From Enoplosus armatus (taxonomy: Eukaryota > Chordata > Actinopteri > Centrarchiformes > Enoplosidae), in NCBI RefSeq assembly GCF_043641665.1, contig NC_092183.1, forward strand, positions 16,950,501-17,014,500: a stretch of 64,000 bases of DNA, read 5' to 3'. Of this stretch, positions 35,820-48,440 are shown in pieces. The notes beneath the pieces were generated by a model that was not told the DNA's origin, ran no database searches, and saw only the letters and a program-made list of their open reading frames with translations. The stretch's first letter is position 1; the number at the start of each line of letters is the position of its first letter. The translations under genes were made by a program, and so were the position numbers.

Positions 35820-35898
<79 letters not shown>
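35820..35898. repeat. (CA)n microsatellite, perfect and long
   Basis: About 39 uninterrupted CA units. Perfect arrays of this length are usually highly polymorphic. Confidence 0.97.
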
Positions 35899-35900
<2 letters not shown>

Positions 35901-36289
35901 ATAAATGCTCACAGACAGACGAAGAAGCTGAATGAATGTGCTGTCTCAAATCTTTTCTTTGGCCATCAATGGGAAAGTTGTCTTATTTGGGAAATTAGAG
36001 ACAGAAAATGAAAATATGAACACTATCATATTAGGTTAATACGAGGTCCAAATGTTATTCCTAGTTCAATTAGTAATATGAAGTATGGCATGTGTTGCAA
36101 AATGTGTTGACAATCAAGTAAAGTGAATTATCTCATTATGTTGAGTGTGAATATGTTATGTGAAGTTATGAGTGCACCATCAACAAGATGAAAAAAGGAA
36201 GAAAAATGCTCAACAGGGGGATGAAAAACTGGGACAGACGACTGGAGTGACGGAGAAAGGAAAAGATAAAAAAAAGAACAATTTAAAAA

Positions 36290-36560
36290 GTGCAAATGCC
36301 GCGGAACTCCTCGTGCTATGTTCGCGTCCCCCCTCCCCTGCGTGGAGCATGAATTCTCAGGCGTGGCTCGCTCTATCAAAAACATCACTCTTGAATGAGG
36401 CGCCGACCATTGCGCAAAATTAGCTGTCACCCTTTCCTCAAAATCTTTGTTAATCTTGTTTCCAGTGTTTGCGGATTTATCAGCACATGCATCAATGTCA
36501 GCTCCTTGGTTACTGAGCCGCACTACTTGGGAGAAGATATAATTAAAAATGTTTGGGGCG
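36290..36560. promoter_or_regulatory. CNE-like block (candidate enhancer)
   Basis: About 270 bp with CpG dinucleotides kept (GCCGCGG, TTCGCG, GGCGCCG), no simple repeats, and CAAAATTAGCTGTCACC near 36416, GATTTATCAGCAC near 36472 and ATATAATTAAAAATG near 36537. It ends at a G-rich tract. Retained CpG and clustered homeodomain/MEIS-type cores in an intron suggest constraint. Inference only. Confidence 0.42.
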
Positions 36561-36580
36561 TGGGGGGTGGGAGGGGAGGG
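36555..36580 (+). other. G-quadruplex-forming tract
   Basis: G4-CGT-G6-T-G3-A-G4-A-G3, five G-tracts with loops of one to three bases, lying at the edge of the CNE-like block. Confidence 0.55.
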
Positions 36581-36754
36581 CTGCTGAGGAGCGGGAGTGC
36601 TAAGAAAGACGGGCGAGGGGGGGGTGTCTGGGAGGAGGAAGGTGAAGTCTTCCTCTCGTCTCGTAGTTTCCCCTGGGAGCCTGTGGAACACAGAGCCAGT
36701 GATAACAGACAAACGGGCTGGGCCGCGCCTCTCTTCCTCTGCCTCTCTTGCTCA

Positions 36755-36865
36755 CTCTCCGGTATCATTCGGGTCAGTGTGTGCTGCTATCTCTTTAATG
36801 ACGCTAGCTCCGCTGATCTGGCCGTGGTCGGGAAACTGGTCTCATTGTTAACAGCCGCTTGACAC
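36755..36865. promoter_or_regulatory. CNE-like block
   Basis: Repeat-free sequence with CTCTTTAATGACGCTAGC near 36791 and CTCATTGTTAACAGCCGC near 36841. It belongs to the cluster of such blocks between 36 and 40 kb. Confidence 0.35.
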
Positions 36866-38099
36866 GGAGGAAAACAACAGCCAAATGCATCCATCTAGTG
36901 ATATTACTGCCTTATCAACAATTTGATGCACAACTAACCTATCCAGAGGGTTTCACACATGGGTGTCATGGCTGGGGTGGGGGGGGGCAAGCAGAAAGAC
37001 AATCATTCAGTACACGACATACATGGACGTCATTTTGGAAAAAGGCCACTGTGAGTAAATTAAAAACTCCATTAATGACAAACCCACACAACCGAAATCC
37101 ATGATTATTTACAGATCTGTTTGCATGTTTACTGACTTAAACTACACTTTGACATCTGCAGGCACGGTGATGAATGACGCCACCACAGCTTGATCTTTGA
37201 TACGTTTCCAGCACATTTCTCATTATCATGTGGCTTTTCAAAAACCATCACTTGCCCATCCAGCTTGCGTCAAGGGAAAAGGGACATCATGCATTAGAAA
37301 TTCAACGTCCAAGTCTCCCCTGCTAACTCACAGATACAAACATACACCCGGCACACATATAGACATTCATACAAACCACTCACACACACACCCCCCTCTG
37401 GGAGTGCGGTCGCGATGCCGAGACATCCCGGAGAGCCGTGCCACAGTACCAGCAGGTTTCAGAGCTGTGTGGACAGAACTCTGGCCACAGACATGACAGC
37501 TCGGGAGACAGCTCGGGGGGATGACAGACACATGTTTAAAACATAGCGCATAAATGCAAACCCCTTATGAAATGACACCTACCAAAGTGGCCCTCTGTCT
37601 TTCTCCCAAAAGATTGGGGTGTCAAAGAATGCGACAACTGTGCGCCCTTGTGCGTGAATATCTATTACAGAAATTGTAAAAAAAAAAAAAAAGAACACAG
37701 GACAAACTGTGTGTTTGAATCTACTGTGGCCACATATGGGTGTTCACATCTTAGCTTGCATGTGGCCATGCGAGCAGGAGGGGGTTAGATGATAATTAAG
37801 TACAGGATTTTCAGAGAGGTATCTAATTTTGCAAATTTTTCCCACATCATGGTGAGGGCTGCCATGATTTTCCAGACCAAAGTTCACAGGTCTTGGAGAC
37901 AACAATATGGCTGTCCCATGACAGAGGCCTTTCTCTGCCATGGGGATGGAGGGCGAACAGTAAGGTGGCCCAAGCCTTAACCTCTCACCATTCCTGATAC
38001 AACATGTCAGCACTGAGAGCCGAGCTTTTTATCCATGCTCACATATTCTCTTCTTCTCTCCTCCTCCGGCTCTTCTTCCTCCCTCCTTTTCTCCTCCAT

Positions 38100-38290
38100 C
38101 CAGACCTTTAAGTGCGGTCTGGCAGGTTTGGCTGGGAGGTCGCGTATTCCCCCTCTTCATTAGTGAGAAAATGGACTCTGGTAAACGCTTGTTAAAGCCC
38201 TTACCTACACTCCCCCAGTTAATGGGAGTGATCCATTTGTGTCCGTTTCTGCCTGACAAGGCTTTACTGGAAGATTAATAGTGCGGTGTC
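38100..38290. promoter_or_regulatory. CNE-like block
   Basis: About 190 bp of high-complexity DNA with TTTAAGTGCGGTCTGG near 38107, TTCATTAGTGAGAAAATGG, CCAGTTAATGGGAGTG near 38216 and AAGATTAATAGTGCGG near 38271. It has NKX-type AAGTG and homeodomain cores. Conservation was not tested. Confidence 0.4.
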
Positions 38291-38469
38291 AGGCCACGGC
38301 CACCCTCTGTCCCGTTCTCATTTCCTTTCTTCTGGGACGCACACATGCAATAATGGAGCCCCGTCTTTTGTTGTAACACCATGATTAGCCAGGGAGAAAA
38401 AGGCACAGGAATGAAAGAATGAGAGAAATGGAGGAGAGAAGGGGAAAACAAAAGGAATAGGAGAAAAAA

Positions 38470-38630
38470 CTCTTTCCTTCATGACGTGTTACAAGTGTAG
38501 GTTTTAAGGTTGTGAATTATAGGCACTTGACAACGGCAGAGTGATATTATTAATTAATCTCCATGTGAGGTGAAGAGAGATATAATGAATCACTTATGGA
38601 TATTTCCACTGTTTTAAAGGCTGGTTCGAT
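38470..38630. promoter_or_regulatory. CNE-like block
   Basis: Contains CATGACGTGTTACAAGTG near 38480, GGCACTTGACAACGGC near 38521 and TATTATTAATTAATCTCC near 38546. Repeat-free and rich in homeodomain cores. Confidence 0.38.
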
Positions 38631-40283
38631 CGTAGTATAATCCAGAGAGAGGTCTTAGAAAGAGCTGACGATGGAATGTATGACAGAAAAAGAGACAGAA
38701 AGAGACAGAGAAAGGGAACACCATGGGAGAAATAGTAGAGACAGAAAAAAGACATGGAGAGAGTACGAGAAAGGAGTGGGGAGAAGTCCTTAAAGGGCCA
38801 CCCAGGGTTTCGTCTATCACCCAGGCCCCCCAGCCATCCCTCTTCCTTTCGGGGATGACACTGTCAAGTGTTCTGTCCCTTCACTGGGTGAACAGGATAA
38901 ACGCTCTTAATAATTACACGGACATTCCCGGGAAGTCTGTCCTGTCCAGGAAGAGCAATTCTTCAGACGAGAATCCCATGAGGTAACAGGCCTGGAAATG
39001 TGCCATATAAATGTAGAATTAAAATCTAGACAGAATACTTTATTTTGTTTTGGGGGGGGTTTCTGTCTATTTTATCTCTCTGGGTCTTTTCTCTCTGGTG
39101 ATTTCTCTGATGGGCAGACCAACAATCTGCTAAACACACAAACAGACACAGACAGGCGACCTGCATCGCAACCCCCTCCTCACTACATCACAGTTGGTGC
39201 CAACGGAGAGCAGGGTGTTTCTCAAAGGAGAGTATGGGGGATTGGGGCTGGTGGTGTCTCATTAAATTCTTGGGATTGTCTAATTGTCTTTCGTGGACCT
39301 CCGAGAGACTAGTACATTATACTCATTGCAATTAACTAAACAAAAGAGCCGAACCGCCCAAGCACTGGGGACAAGGCTGGCTAGGGGGAGCAAGCCGTCC
39401 AGCCGGGACCAGGACAACAAAACACAAACACACACACCAGAAGAGAGTGCAGAGAAACACTAAAGAACAAGAGAAAAGATATGAAGGAGAGCAAAAAAAT
39501 GAAGGGGGAATAAAAGGGGAGGGGAATGAGTGAGGACTCAGACAGATCTTGGGATTGGCCAGATGTCAGAGTCGGGTGGGAGGTCGGGGTGAGACGGGTT
39601 GAGGCGAAAGAGGAGGAGGGTGTCTGTGCTCATTTGAGACGCACCTTTGTGCTGGACCTGTCTTGTTTACTGCACTACAGCTTAGCAGTGCGAGGGTCCT
39701 ATTCAGGGTCCAGGCCTTTCAGAAGGTACTGAAGGAGCCCTTAAGCCCACTTAACTACCATTTTCACACACTCTGCCTGCTCTCCTCTTTGTCCTTGCCT
39801 CCATTACATCAAACGCAGGAACAAAGGCGGGGAACAGAAACTGGGGCTGGCAGAATGGCGCCCATCACAAATATTAATTTGAAAAGGTGTTGGAGAGTAG
39901 AATCTACTTTTATGCACAAGGACAACTTGGGATTTTTTTCTCTACCTTGTCAGGGGGCTCTTTGGGGGCCGCAATGAGCTTGGTTTTCAGGCTAAAGGGG
40001 AGGCTGAGGACTTGCAGCACAATTATCCAAGAATAAGGGGCTTGAGACGTGGCACACTGCTGAAGACTGAGCACACACAAGCACAGACACATGCACTCGC
40101 ACTGCCCATTAAATAAGCTCCAAACATCAGGCCTCATTCACTTGCCAGAGCTATTAGGCAGAGCAACAAACTCAAAGACACACACACACGTGAAGAAAGA
40201 GCCTATGTGACTGCAGCGGTTAGCATACAAAAACCGAGAAGCAACCTGCTACTCTTCTCCAGAAAAAAAAAAATATACGTATA

Positions 40284-40295
40284 TACACACACACG

Positions 40296-40349
<54 letters not shown>
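40284..40349. repeat. (CA)n microsatellite
   Basis: About 66 bp of CA repeat with two early CG interruptions. Confidence 0.95.
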
Positions 40350-40351
<2 letters not shown>

Positions 40352-40760
40352 GTAAAGATACAAGCCATTACAAAAGCCTACATTAATAAAAAAAAGGTGG
40401 AGTAAGAAAAACAAAAACAAAATGACATAAATTGAGATGTTTCAAACTGTGCTTTCATTCAGACACACTTGATTGAAGCATATTTGCTGGCAAGTAAATG
40501 GGTTTGTAAAACTGACCTTGAATTGACTGAAGGAAAGATAATTGTCTGAACTAGAGGTAATCCACAGTCCACCGCTCTTATTGCTATTAGCTCACAAGCT
40601 GCACACACACATTTACACACATTCACACAGGTGCAAGGCGCATGCGGTTTTTTCATGGAATGCTGTTTTAGTCAGATCACATGAGAAAGTGAGGTGAAAA
40701 GTTTATGCTGCGATTACCCATCAGAAAAAAAAAGTGCGCATGCCTCTTTCTGACGTCCTA

Positions 40761-40772
40761 ACACACACACAT

Positions 40773-40860
<88 letters not shown>
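40761..40860. repeat. (CA)n microsatellite, longest in the window
   Basis: About 100 bp of CA repeat with one early interruption (ATG). Confidence 0.97.
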
Positions 40861-42785
40861 GCACGCACGCCCACTTTTAACACACACTTCACCAGTTCAG
40901 GCAGTCATGGCCAGGGTAGTGTGATATGTTGAAAAGCCCATCCTGTGTGTATAGATGGTGTGTCGCTCTAATCTGCAGGATACAAGAGCTGCAGTCTCGC
41001 CCCCACCTCCATCTCAGTCTGCCCACACTCCAGGTCTCGTTGCTGGTCAAACCAAACCCTGGCCTTCCCCTGCTCTGGCTCTCAGCAGGCTGGCTCTCAC
41101 CCAGATACTCTGGCTGACCCTGCAAACATGTGGTCAACTTGGGCACGGCAGACCCTCAACTCTCTCAGGTGTGGGGTGGGAATGAAGAGATGGAAAAACA
41201 GAAGGAGAGGGATGAGGAGAAGCACGACACGGGGCTCAACACTTAACTTTTATTCAAGAAAATAGATTTTTGCTGTAAAAACATTAATGCAAGTAAGAAA
41301 TAAACAAGCTGCAAAACCTCCTCCTGCCACATTGAGTTCAAATACGTATATAACTGTCTGCTTGGTAACACAGTGGAGGGTAGGAAGCTGCTGTGTGTGT
41401 TCATGCATATGTGCTTACAATCACCAGCATGTGTGCAAACCCAGGACCTGTTCAGTCACCTACATAGGTACTCCTGAGAGGGAGGGAATACAGTAGGGGG
41501 AGAGCCCATTTTGATCTTTGACAGAGCTGTCACCGCCAGAATCAAACCCCAGCTCAGTGGGGCGGCGGGCAGGCAAGGCAAAGCCACTTGATGGGGGGAG
41601 GGACACTCCATTCACCCTCGCACCGCCCCCCTCCAAAAATCATACACACTTGCAATTACTCATAATCTGCTTTTGATGCAGGCCTACGTTGGGTTTGCTA
41701 AAAGTACCAGGGTGAGAAAGTGCAAGAGAGTGAGAGAAATTAAAAGACGGACAGGACAGCCAGTTTTACTTTGTGTTATTTTCATCTACCACACACTGAG
41801 GCTTAAACATTTCATACCACTGCTTTTCTCCCAAAGCTCAAGGAAAATAAGGAAGAAATAAAGACAGCGTGGATAGGGAAATCTCTGTCGAATCCACTAC
41901 TCTTTAGAGAATGAGAGAACGGGATTGAAGCAAATAATGTGTAAAGAAGAGTAAAGAATAAAAAAGGAATAAAAAGGATGAGCTTTTGTTTTCTTTCTCA
42001 TTCAGCTGCAGGATGGATAAATGTCTTTGGAAAGGAACCCTGACCTGTTGATAGATAGATAGAAATTTTAACAGATTTTCTTTTTACTGTATTGTGCAAT
42101 GTTGTGCTCTAGAAATAATTAGTAAAGAAAAACATTCATTTCTAAACTGCCTTAGATACAATAACCTGATAGCCAGATACAATATATATTTGAAGTGTTT
42201 TGGTGGCATATCAAAAAGGCATACAAAAGAAACACATATTCAGCACTGTGGAAAAAATGATATACAATGGCAAGCTACTCAGTAAGTTTACTCTAAGTAG
42301 TATTGAACAATTTTCAGAATGACACAGCAAACAGTTGGCTAGTAATCCTCTCTTTTGCTGCAGACTCACAATACAGGGATTCTCTGAGTGCTCGCCACAG
42401 TACGTTGCTTAACAAAAGAAAAGAGGAGGGAAATATGGATGGTTAGGAAAGGAAGGACTAGATAGGTCCAGACAGAAAGTAAAATCAGAAACCATCAGAC
42501 TGTTATTATTTTTGAGAATTAACAATAACATCCAACAGTGAATATAAACCCATTCCTGCCCAGTCAGCATCCATTGACAAGTTTTTGTGATATGTCATAA
42601 AGTCAATAAACAAACAGAACGAAAGAAAGATTCATGTGTAAATTGTAAAGTTCAAGAGTAAGTGCTGACAAACTAAGGAGACTACAGGCAGGTTTAACTG
42701 CTGCTGAAAATCACTACTTCTTTCAGAGTAAATGCTGCATAGCTTCAGGACAATAAAAGGTAGATGGGAAAGGAGGGAGAGCAGG

Positions 42786-42820
<35 letters not shown>

Positions 42821-42825
42821 TGTGT
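42786..42825. repeat. (TG)n microsatellite
   Basis: About 20 TG units with one TTTG interruption. Confidence 0.95.
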
Positions 42826-43018
42826 CAGATGCAGGTTATAGAAGAAGAGGATGGAAAAGGAGGAGAAGAGAGTCTGCGAGTTGAGGACAACACCACAGCA
42901 GCGCGTCTCCGGGGAAGAGTGGTGGGTGTTTCGATGACAAAGCCGTCTATTTCCATAGGCTCTCTGTGCCTGATCTCCTTCTAGTCCCTCAGAGCCACGG
43001 CCTTGATCTGGGCAAATA

Positions 43019-43020
<2 letters not shown>

Positions 43021-43060
<40 letters not shown>
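43021..43060. repeat. (TG)n microsatellite
   Basis: About 19 TG units, 200 bp from the previous TG array. Confidence 0.95.
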
Positions 43061-43061
<1 letters not shown>

Positions 43062-43533
43062 TGCATTTATCTGTTCACATCATTTCTAAGTTGATGGTAC
43101 TGAGTCACAGCTGGTATGCAGCGCTACAATTTCTCATCCATCCGCTCTTTTATAGACCCTATATCGGACACAGAGGAATGAATAGCCACGTCTACGCTAA
43201 CAAGTGCTAACATCACTGCGTTTTAGCATTTAAGCAGGGAGTAGCTGCAGGGGGAGATGAGGGACGTGTCCGTAGAAACGGAGAGATAGCCTGGAGGGAG
43301 ATTGAGAGTAGGAATGTAACAAAAGATGAATGATGAAAACAGTGTGATAGTGGTATGAAGGTAGAAATTCAGTTCAATCCATGACTTTATATGATAATAT
43401 GAAAATGTGCAAATCTAGATTGGGGAGATTGGGAGATGGATATACATGCATATACTGTATATGTATATATTATGATATAACTCTTTATACATGCTTTATT
43501 CATCAGCAGTCACATACACACAAATCATATGAT

Positions 43534-43617
43534 TGATAGATAGACAGATAGACAGATAGATAGACAGATAAACAGATAGACAGATAGACAGATAGATAGA
43601 CAGATAGACAGATAGAC

Positions 43618-43691
<74 letters not shown>

Positions 43692-43697
43692 TAGATA
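43534..43697. repeat. (GATA)n/(GACA)n tetranucleotide array
   Basis: About 160 bp of GATA units mixed with GACA in the first half and pure GATA in the second. This is the Bkm-type simple repeat composition known from vertebrate genomes. Open frames over it are repeat artefacts. Confidence 0.95.
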
Positions 43698-44629
43698 AAC
43701 AGGGCCCAATTAAGTCAGAGGGAGAGGGGGGAGCAAAGAGAAGAGAGGGAGAGAGAGTGTTGATCTAGCCTGACAGTATACTGCCACCCATCTGTCTGAT
43801 CTGGTACAACAGTCCCTGCTCTTCACACATCTGTCCTAGGATCTGTCGCTCAAGTTACATATTATTCAGAAAAACACAACCATAAGAAAAGCAAGATCTG
43901 AGGCAGGGAAATGATAAAAGCCCTAAAGAGATTACATGCAGACAGTGACAGTTTTAGAGAGAGAAGGATAGAGAGATATAGAGAGGAAAAAAGAGGAAAA
44001 TCATGTCTGTTCCACAAAGCCTGTTGTATCAAAAGGCAGCATAGAAGCCTGGAGCAAACGTCTGCTCACCTGCCAGCCTTGCCTGACCGAATCTCTCTCT
44101 CTCTCTCTGTCGCCCACATTACACACATGAAAACAACCAAATGCACACAAAAGCAAATGATAATTTTTCATTTAATTAACATCAAACCAACAATTTCATA
44201 ACGTGCATTCATCTAAGAAGATAAAAAAAGTTCTCTAAATTCCACCGCCCCAACTCCCCCTCTCGTCGATATCAGCATCAATCCGGTTTAGGAATTCCCC
44301 GGCTGGGGAACGGGGATGGCTGCTGGGCTGGGCTATCACCAGCCTTGGTTCATACTCAGGTTCCAGTTCATCCATAGTTCACGCATACTCTCATCTTTTT
44401 GAAGCAGCATCCCATCAGCTCAGGATCATGATTATTCAGGACAGAGAAGAGAAGCGTGGCGTGCCATCAATATAACATCTGCCCTTCTCCCTCCCTCCCT
44501 GTCTCTCTTTTCCTTTTACACACACACAAAACTCCCGTAGAGAGTTAGCGCCGCAGCATTTAAACCCATGTTCTGACCCTATGTGTAGATCCATGCCAAG
44601 TAATCATTCGCCTTTCGCTCTCATGTTGT

Positions 44630-44890
44630 GACGCCTCCCCGGCTACAAAAAAGCACACTGCCCTAAGCTGTGAACCTTTAACCATCCAATTTGACTAACT
44701 TTGAGGATTGTGCTGCAAAGTAAAGCATGCATATTTAAATTTGCCACATCTGTAGAAGTACTTTGTGTATTATTAATTCCTGGCCATAAAACAGACAAAT
44801 GTGAGGCATCTATGGAATACTGGAAGGCGTTTACTATGGATTAATCAGGGTTAATCAGGTTGGTGCACTCTCTCTCACACACACACAGAT
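44630..44890. promoter_or_regulatory. CNE-like block
   Basis: Repeat-free sequence with GCATGCATATTTAAATTTGCC near 44726, GTATTATTAATTCCTGG near 44767 and GGATTAATCAGGGTTAATCAGG near 44838 (paired TAATC, OTX/PITX-type cores). Candidate enhancer by composition. Confidence 0.35.
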
Positions 44891-46048
44891 AGTCGAGCAA
44901 GTGGAGTTTACATTGCATTGCATTTTAGCAGCTATCTGACAGACTTATACAATATTTATGACGACCACTAAATCAGTGCAGAAATCACAACACTCTCTGT
45001 TTGACTTATTCTAGTTTAAAAACGTGTCCTACTGACAAAGCACACAGCATTGCCCCCTATGATAATAGTTAGAAAATAATTATCACATAACTTCAAGTTG
45101 TATAAATTGTCTTTAAGTTTTATCAATTGGCATATGATCAACTAATTAGTGAGAGGTGAGACTACCAGAGGAAAAGAAAAGGAGAATGTCAAAAAAGGGC
45201 ATCTGAGGTCCTTTAAAGAGGGGAATGATGAACATCGCAGTCTTCCACGCACAGCATAAGGAGGACAGGATTTTTTTTCCTGAATGTTGTGACTCAGATT
45301 CCCCACCAGCGGACCAGCTTGCTTTTCCTGCACTGCCACCCACTGCCAACATATGCCACTTCCATACACAAGTAAAAGCACAAGGAACTTCGCACAAACT
45401 ACACACATGCACGCACGCAGACAGACACAAGCACATATGTGCATTCATACATGTGCTAACACACCCATCCCTCTAATAAACCCACACCCACCCTGTTTGT
45501 GCACACACACACACAAACTTTGTGCCTCTCATCTGGCCTCCTCCTCTCCTTGTCTTTATTTTAATCTGCAGGAGAGGAGTTCACCAAGAAGTCAGCAGGG
45601 CATACAGGAGTTGCGCCTCCAGCGTCACACACTTGCATACAGGCACACTCGTACACACACATACACACAAGTACCCGCAAAGCTACAGGGACACACAGCA
45701 GGATGGTGCAGAATGTGAACAAAGCAAGGTGGAGGTAGGACGCATCAGCATTTTAAATTAACCAATGGTAAACAGAGAACAATTTGACATCAAGAACCCC
45801 CCTCGTGTGTTCCTGTAGCGGTGAGAAAAATAAAAGAACAAAGCATGAAAAAGTGCAGCATTCTTCTAGACTGACAGAGATGTTTGTAAAGAAAGATAAA
45901 GCAAAAAAAAGATAAAGATATTCATTAGCATTCTTATATATGTACATACATTACAACTTTAATAATATTTATTTCAAAAATACACTGGAGCGTGGCAGGG
46001 GTGAAGGATATTAGTGGTTAAAAAGAAAAGGACTGATGGAGAAATGAA

Positions 46049-46053
<5 letters not shown>

Positions 46054-46115
<62 letters not shown>
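46054..46115. repeat. (GA)n microsatellite
   Basis: About 62 bp of uninterrupted GA repeat. Confidence 0.97.
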
Positions 46116-46119
<4 letters not shown>

Positions 46120-46734
46120 TATGTAGGTTATTGCAGTCTCACTGCACCACTCCTGAATTTCAAACAAGAACCCTGGGCAGAGCAGAGAGCAGAGGAGAGA
46201 GCAGAGGAGAGGAAAGGGAGGAAAGACAGAGAGGCGGCGGGGCGAAAGAACGAGCAGCAAGCTAACACTGGAGGCTAACAGGAGGCAGGCGAGAGAAGTG
46301 GTTATTAATGAGATATCTTAACTAAAGGAGGGCAACAAAGAGAAAGAGAGGGGACGGAGGAAGAACAGAGAGAGGCATGGGCCTGGAGGAGGGAAACAGT
46401 ACTGCTGGTAGAGAGCGCAAAAGGGGCTAAGGAGGTGAATGAAAGGCTAAAAGATATCTACACAAAACTGACACCTGATTTTTTCTCTCTTTAATTCATT
46501 CTTAGTTATATTCCCACAGCCAGTCGGTGTATGCTGCTGTATTTGTGAGTTACTTTGTGCAAGTATGCAACTGCACATTTTAAGCATAAATGTGTGCATC
46601 AGTACACACACTTGAATGTGTATTTGTTTATGTTTGCGTGCATCCAGGTGTTACTTTGTCTAAGTCTATGAGTGTGTGCACACTAATTTCTGCATGTGTG
46701 TTTGAGTGTTAGGCTACAGCATCTTTCTAATTGC

Positions 46735-46975
46735 TGGTGTATTAGAGGGCCAGCTCTTTGATCTGGGGGCTGTGCCGGGCCTCAGCACTCGCTGCGCAGG
46801 GTGGTCTCCCATCATGCTCGGCTGATCACAGACGCAGCCTCACTATTGGCTGCCTGGCAGGCCCTCCCATCAGCCTCGATGCTACACGCCTCTGACAACT
46901 TCATTAGCCCGATTCAAGTCTACTCTGCTCTACGCTGCTCTGCCAGCAACAGGAAGCTAGAGCTGGTACAACTGG
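46735..46975. promoter_or_regulatory. CNE-like GC-richer block
   Basis: About 240 bp of high-complexity DNA with CTCTTTGATCTGG near 46753, GGCTGATCACAGACGC near 46820, ACTATTGGCTGCC (inverted CCAAT) near 46843 and CTTCATTAGCCCG near 46899. A plus-strand frame is open through it but resembles no family. Regulatory sequence is more likely than an exon. Confidence 0.32.
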
Positions 46976-47984
46976 CACACAACCAGAGGAGTGCAGGGAA
47001 GACTCTTGTACAAATATCAAGTAGTATGGTGAGAAAAAAGACAACACAAAGAAAAAAACACACATTTGGTTTAAGGTAACAGTTAATAAGAAGATGACAT
47101 ATTTTCTTTGCCCACTCTTTCTTTTCCTGATTCTCTGAAAAAAAAGGAACAAAACAAAAATCTAATTATAAAATCATAAGTTTAAAGATTCACAGAGGCT
47201 CACAGTTTTTCATGTGTTTTTGTGCTTTGTGCCCTAATGCTACATTCACTGAGGTGTACAAACCCTTTATTATCAGACTAATAATTGATGATTTTTTTTA
47301 TCTGATGAATAAAGCAGAATGAACATGAGGAAGAAAGACGAATGGAATTTTAATATGCTGTCCTCTATTATATGGCTATTCTAATACATTAAAGGCATCT
47401 CTGTCTCTGTCAATCAGTCTGTCTCTCTCAGTCTTCCCTCTCTTTTGCTCTCTCTCTTTCTCACACATTTACACAGACACACGCACACACACACCTACTA
47501 CACATCAGCATACATTGTGCACTGTCTGAGACCGAAATGATAATGTGAGAATATCAGTGTATAGCGCGTGGGTGTGCGTGCATTTTTGATCTTAACTAGT
47601 CCATTGCCTACATAGTTTCCATTCTCACATAATCCCTTCTCCCCTACATGTTAATTGAGCATTGAAGATGGGTTTTAGGGCCACTTCAGGTGTATGTCAA
47701 TGGGTCACGTAACATTTTTGTTTATGTTGCAAAAGAACTTACAAAAAATACTAAGACGTAATTAGTTGTACGCACAGAAATAGTGCAAACTAACTCAACT
47801 CTGTTGTTTTACAGCTAAGAAGCTAAGAACTGTGTGTTTGCTTCATGCTTCATTTGTGAACATAAAGTAAATAAATTAATAAGATCTATAACCAATCTCA
47901 ATCAATGGCTGACGGACTGAAGCCTCACTTATTCTTGAAATATCAAATATCGAGATGAGAGCTAATCTCTGATGCTTCAGCTTG

Positions 47985-48200
47985 TCACAACAAAAACTGA
48001 TTGACGGTCCATATCATCAATAGCCTTTAATCATTTACAGGCGTCGCTGACACATCTAGGACAAAGCATTAATAACATCCCATTTTAAATGACAGTAGTC
48101 ATAAATCTGATCCCATTAACAAATCTTTGGTTGTCTTTCATTCCATAAGTGTCCCTGCAGCTCAACAAGCCAGCCCTTCAGCTTCCAGGCCACTCAAACT
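47985..48200. promoter_or_regulatory. CNE-like block
   Basis: Repeat-free sequence with TTTAATCATTTACAGGCG near 48027, AGCATTAATAACATCCC near 48065 and CCCATTAACAAATC near 48112. Three TAAT/ATTA cores in about 100 bp. Confidence 0.35.
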
Positions 48201-48390
48201 CTTTTTTTTCCCCATGACACAGAGATTATAGAGTAAGCAACTATGCCCATCTCAGGACAACAGATTCTGTGTAAATCCACCTGGCCAGCTCTTTAGACTG
48301 ATTTGATTTCCAGGTTGCTGAACAAGAAAGGTACTTGTAATACTGGGGTTTGGTAGCCGGTAGAGCAGGTAATCCAGGTTTACCATCGTT

Positions 48391-48440
48391 GTAGCTCAGT
48401 GGTAGATAGGTGAACTATTGAACCCTGTCCCTGCAGCTGA
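48391..48440 (+). mobile_element. Possible tRNA-derived SINE head (fragment)
   Basis: GTAGCTCAGTGGTAGA at 48391-48406 matches a tRNA-type pol III A box. ATTGAACCC about 12 bases later is a poor B-box likeness at shorter than usual spacing. There is no intact tRNA fold and no clear tail. Confidence 0.25.

Noticed and set aside
43534..43697. Regularly spaced repeats resembling a CRISPR array
   Set aside because: The period is four bases with no unique spacers; it is a GATA/GACA microsatellite in a vertebrate intron.
45142..45448. Minus-strand frames with a VYGSG stretch, considered as the missing FAM172A HGSG exon
   Set aside because: The flanking residues do not match the expected VLIHGSGVVRAGQW region and no splice sites fit.
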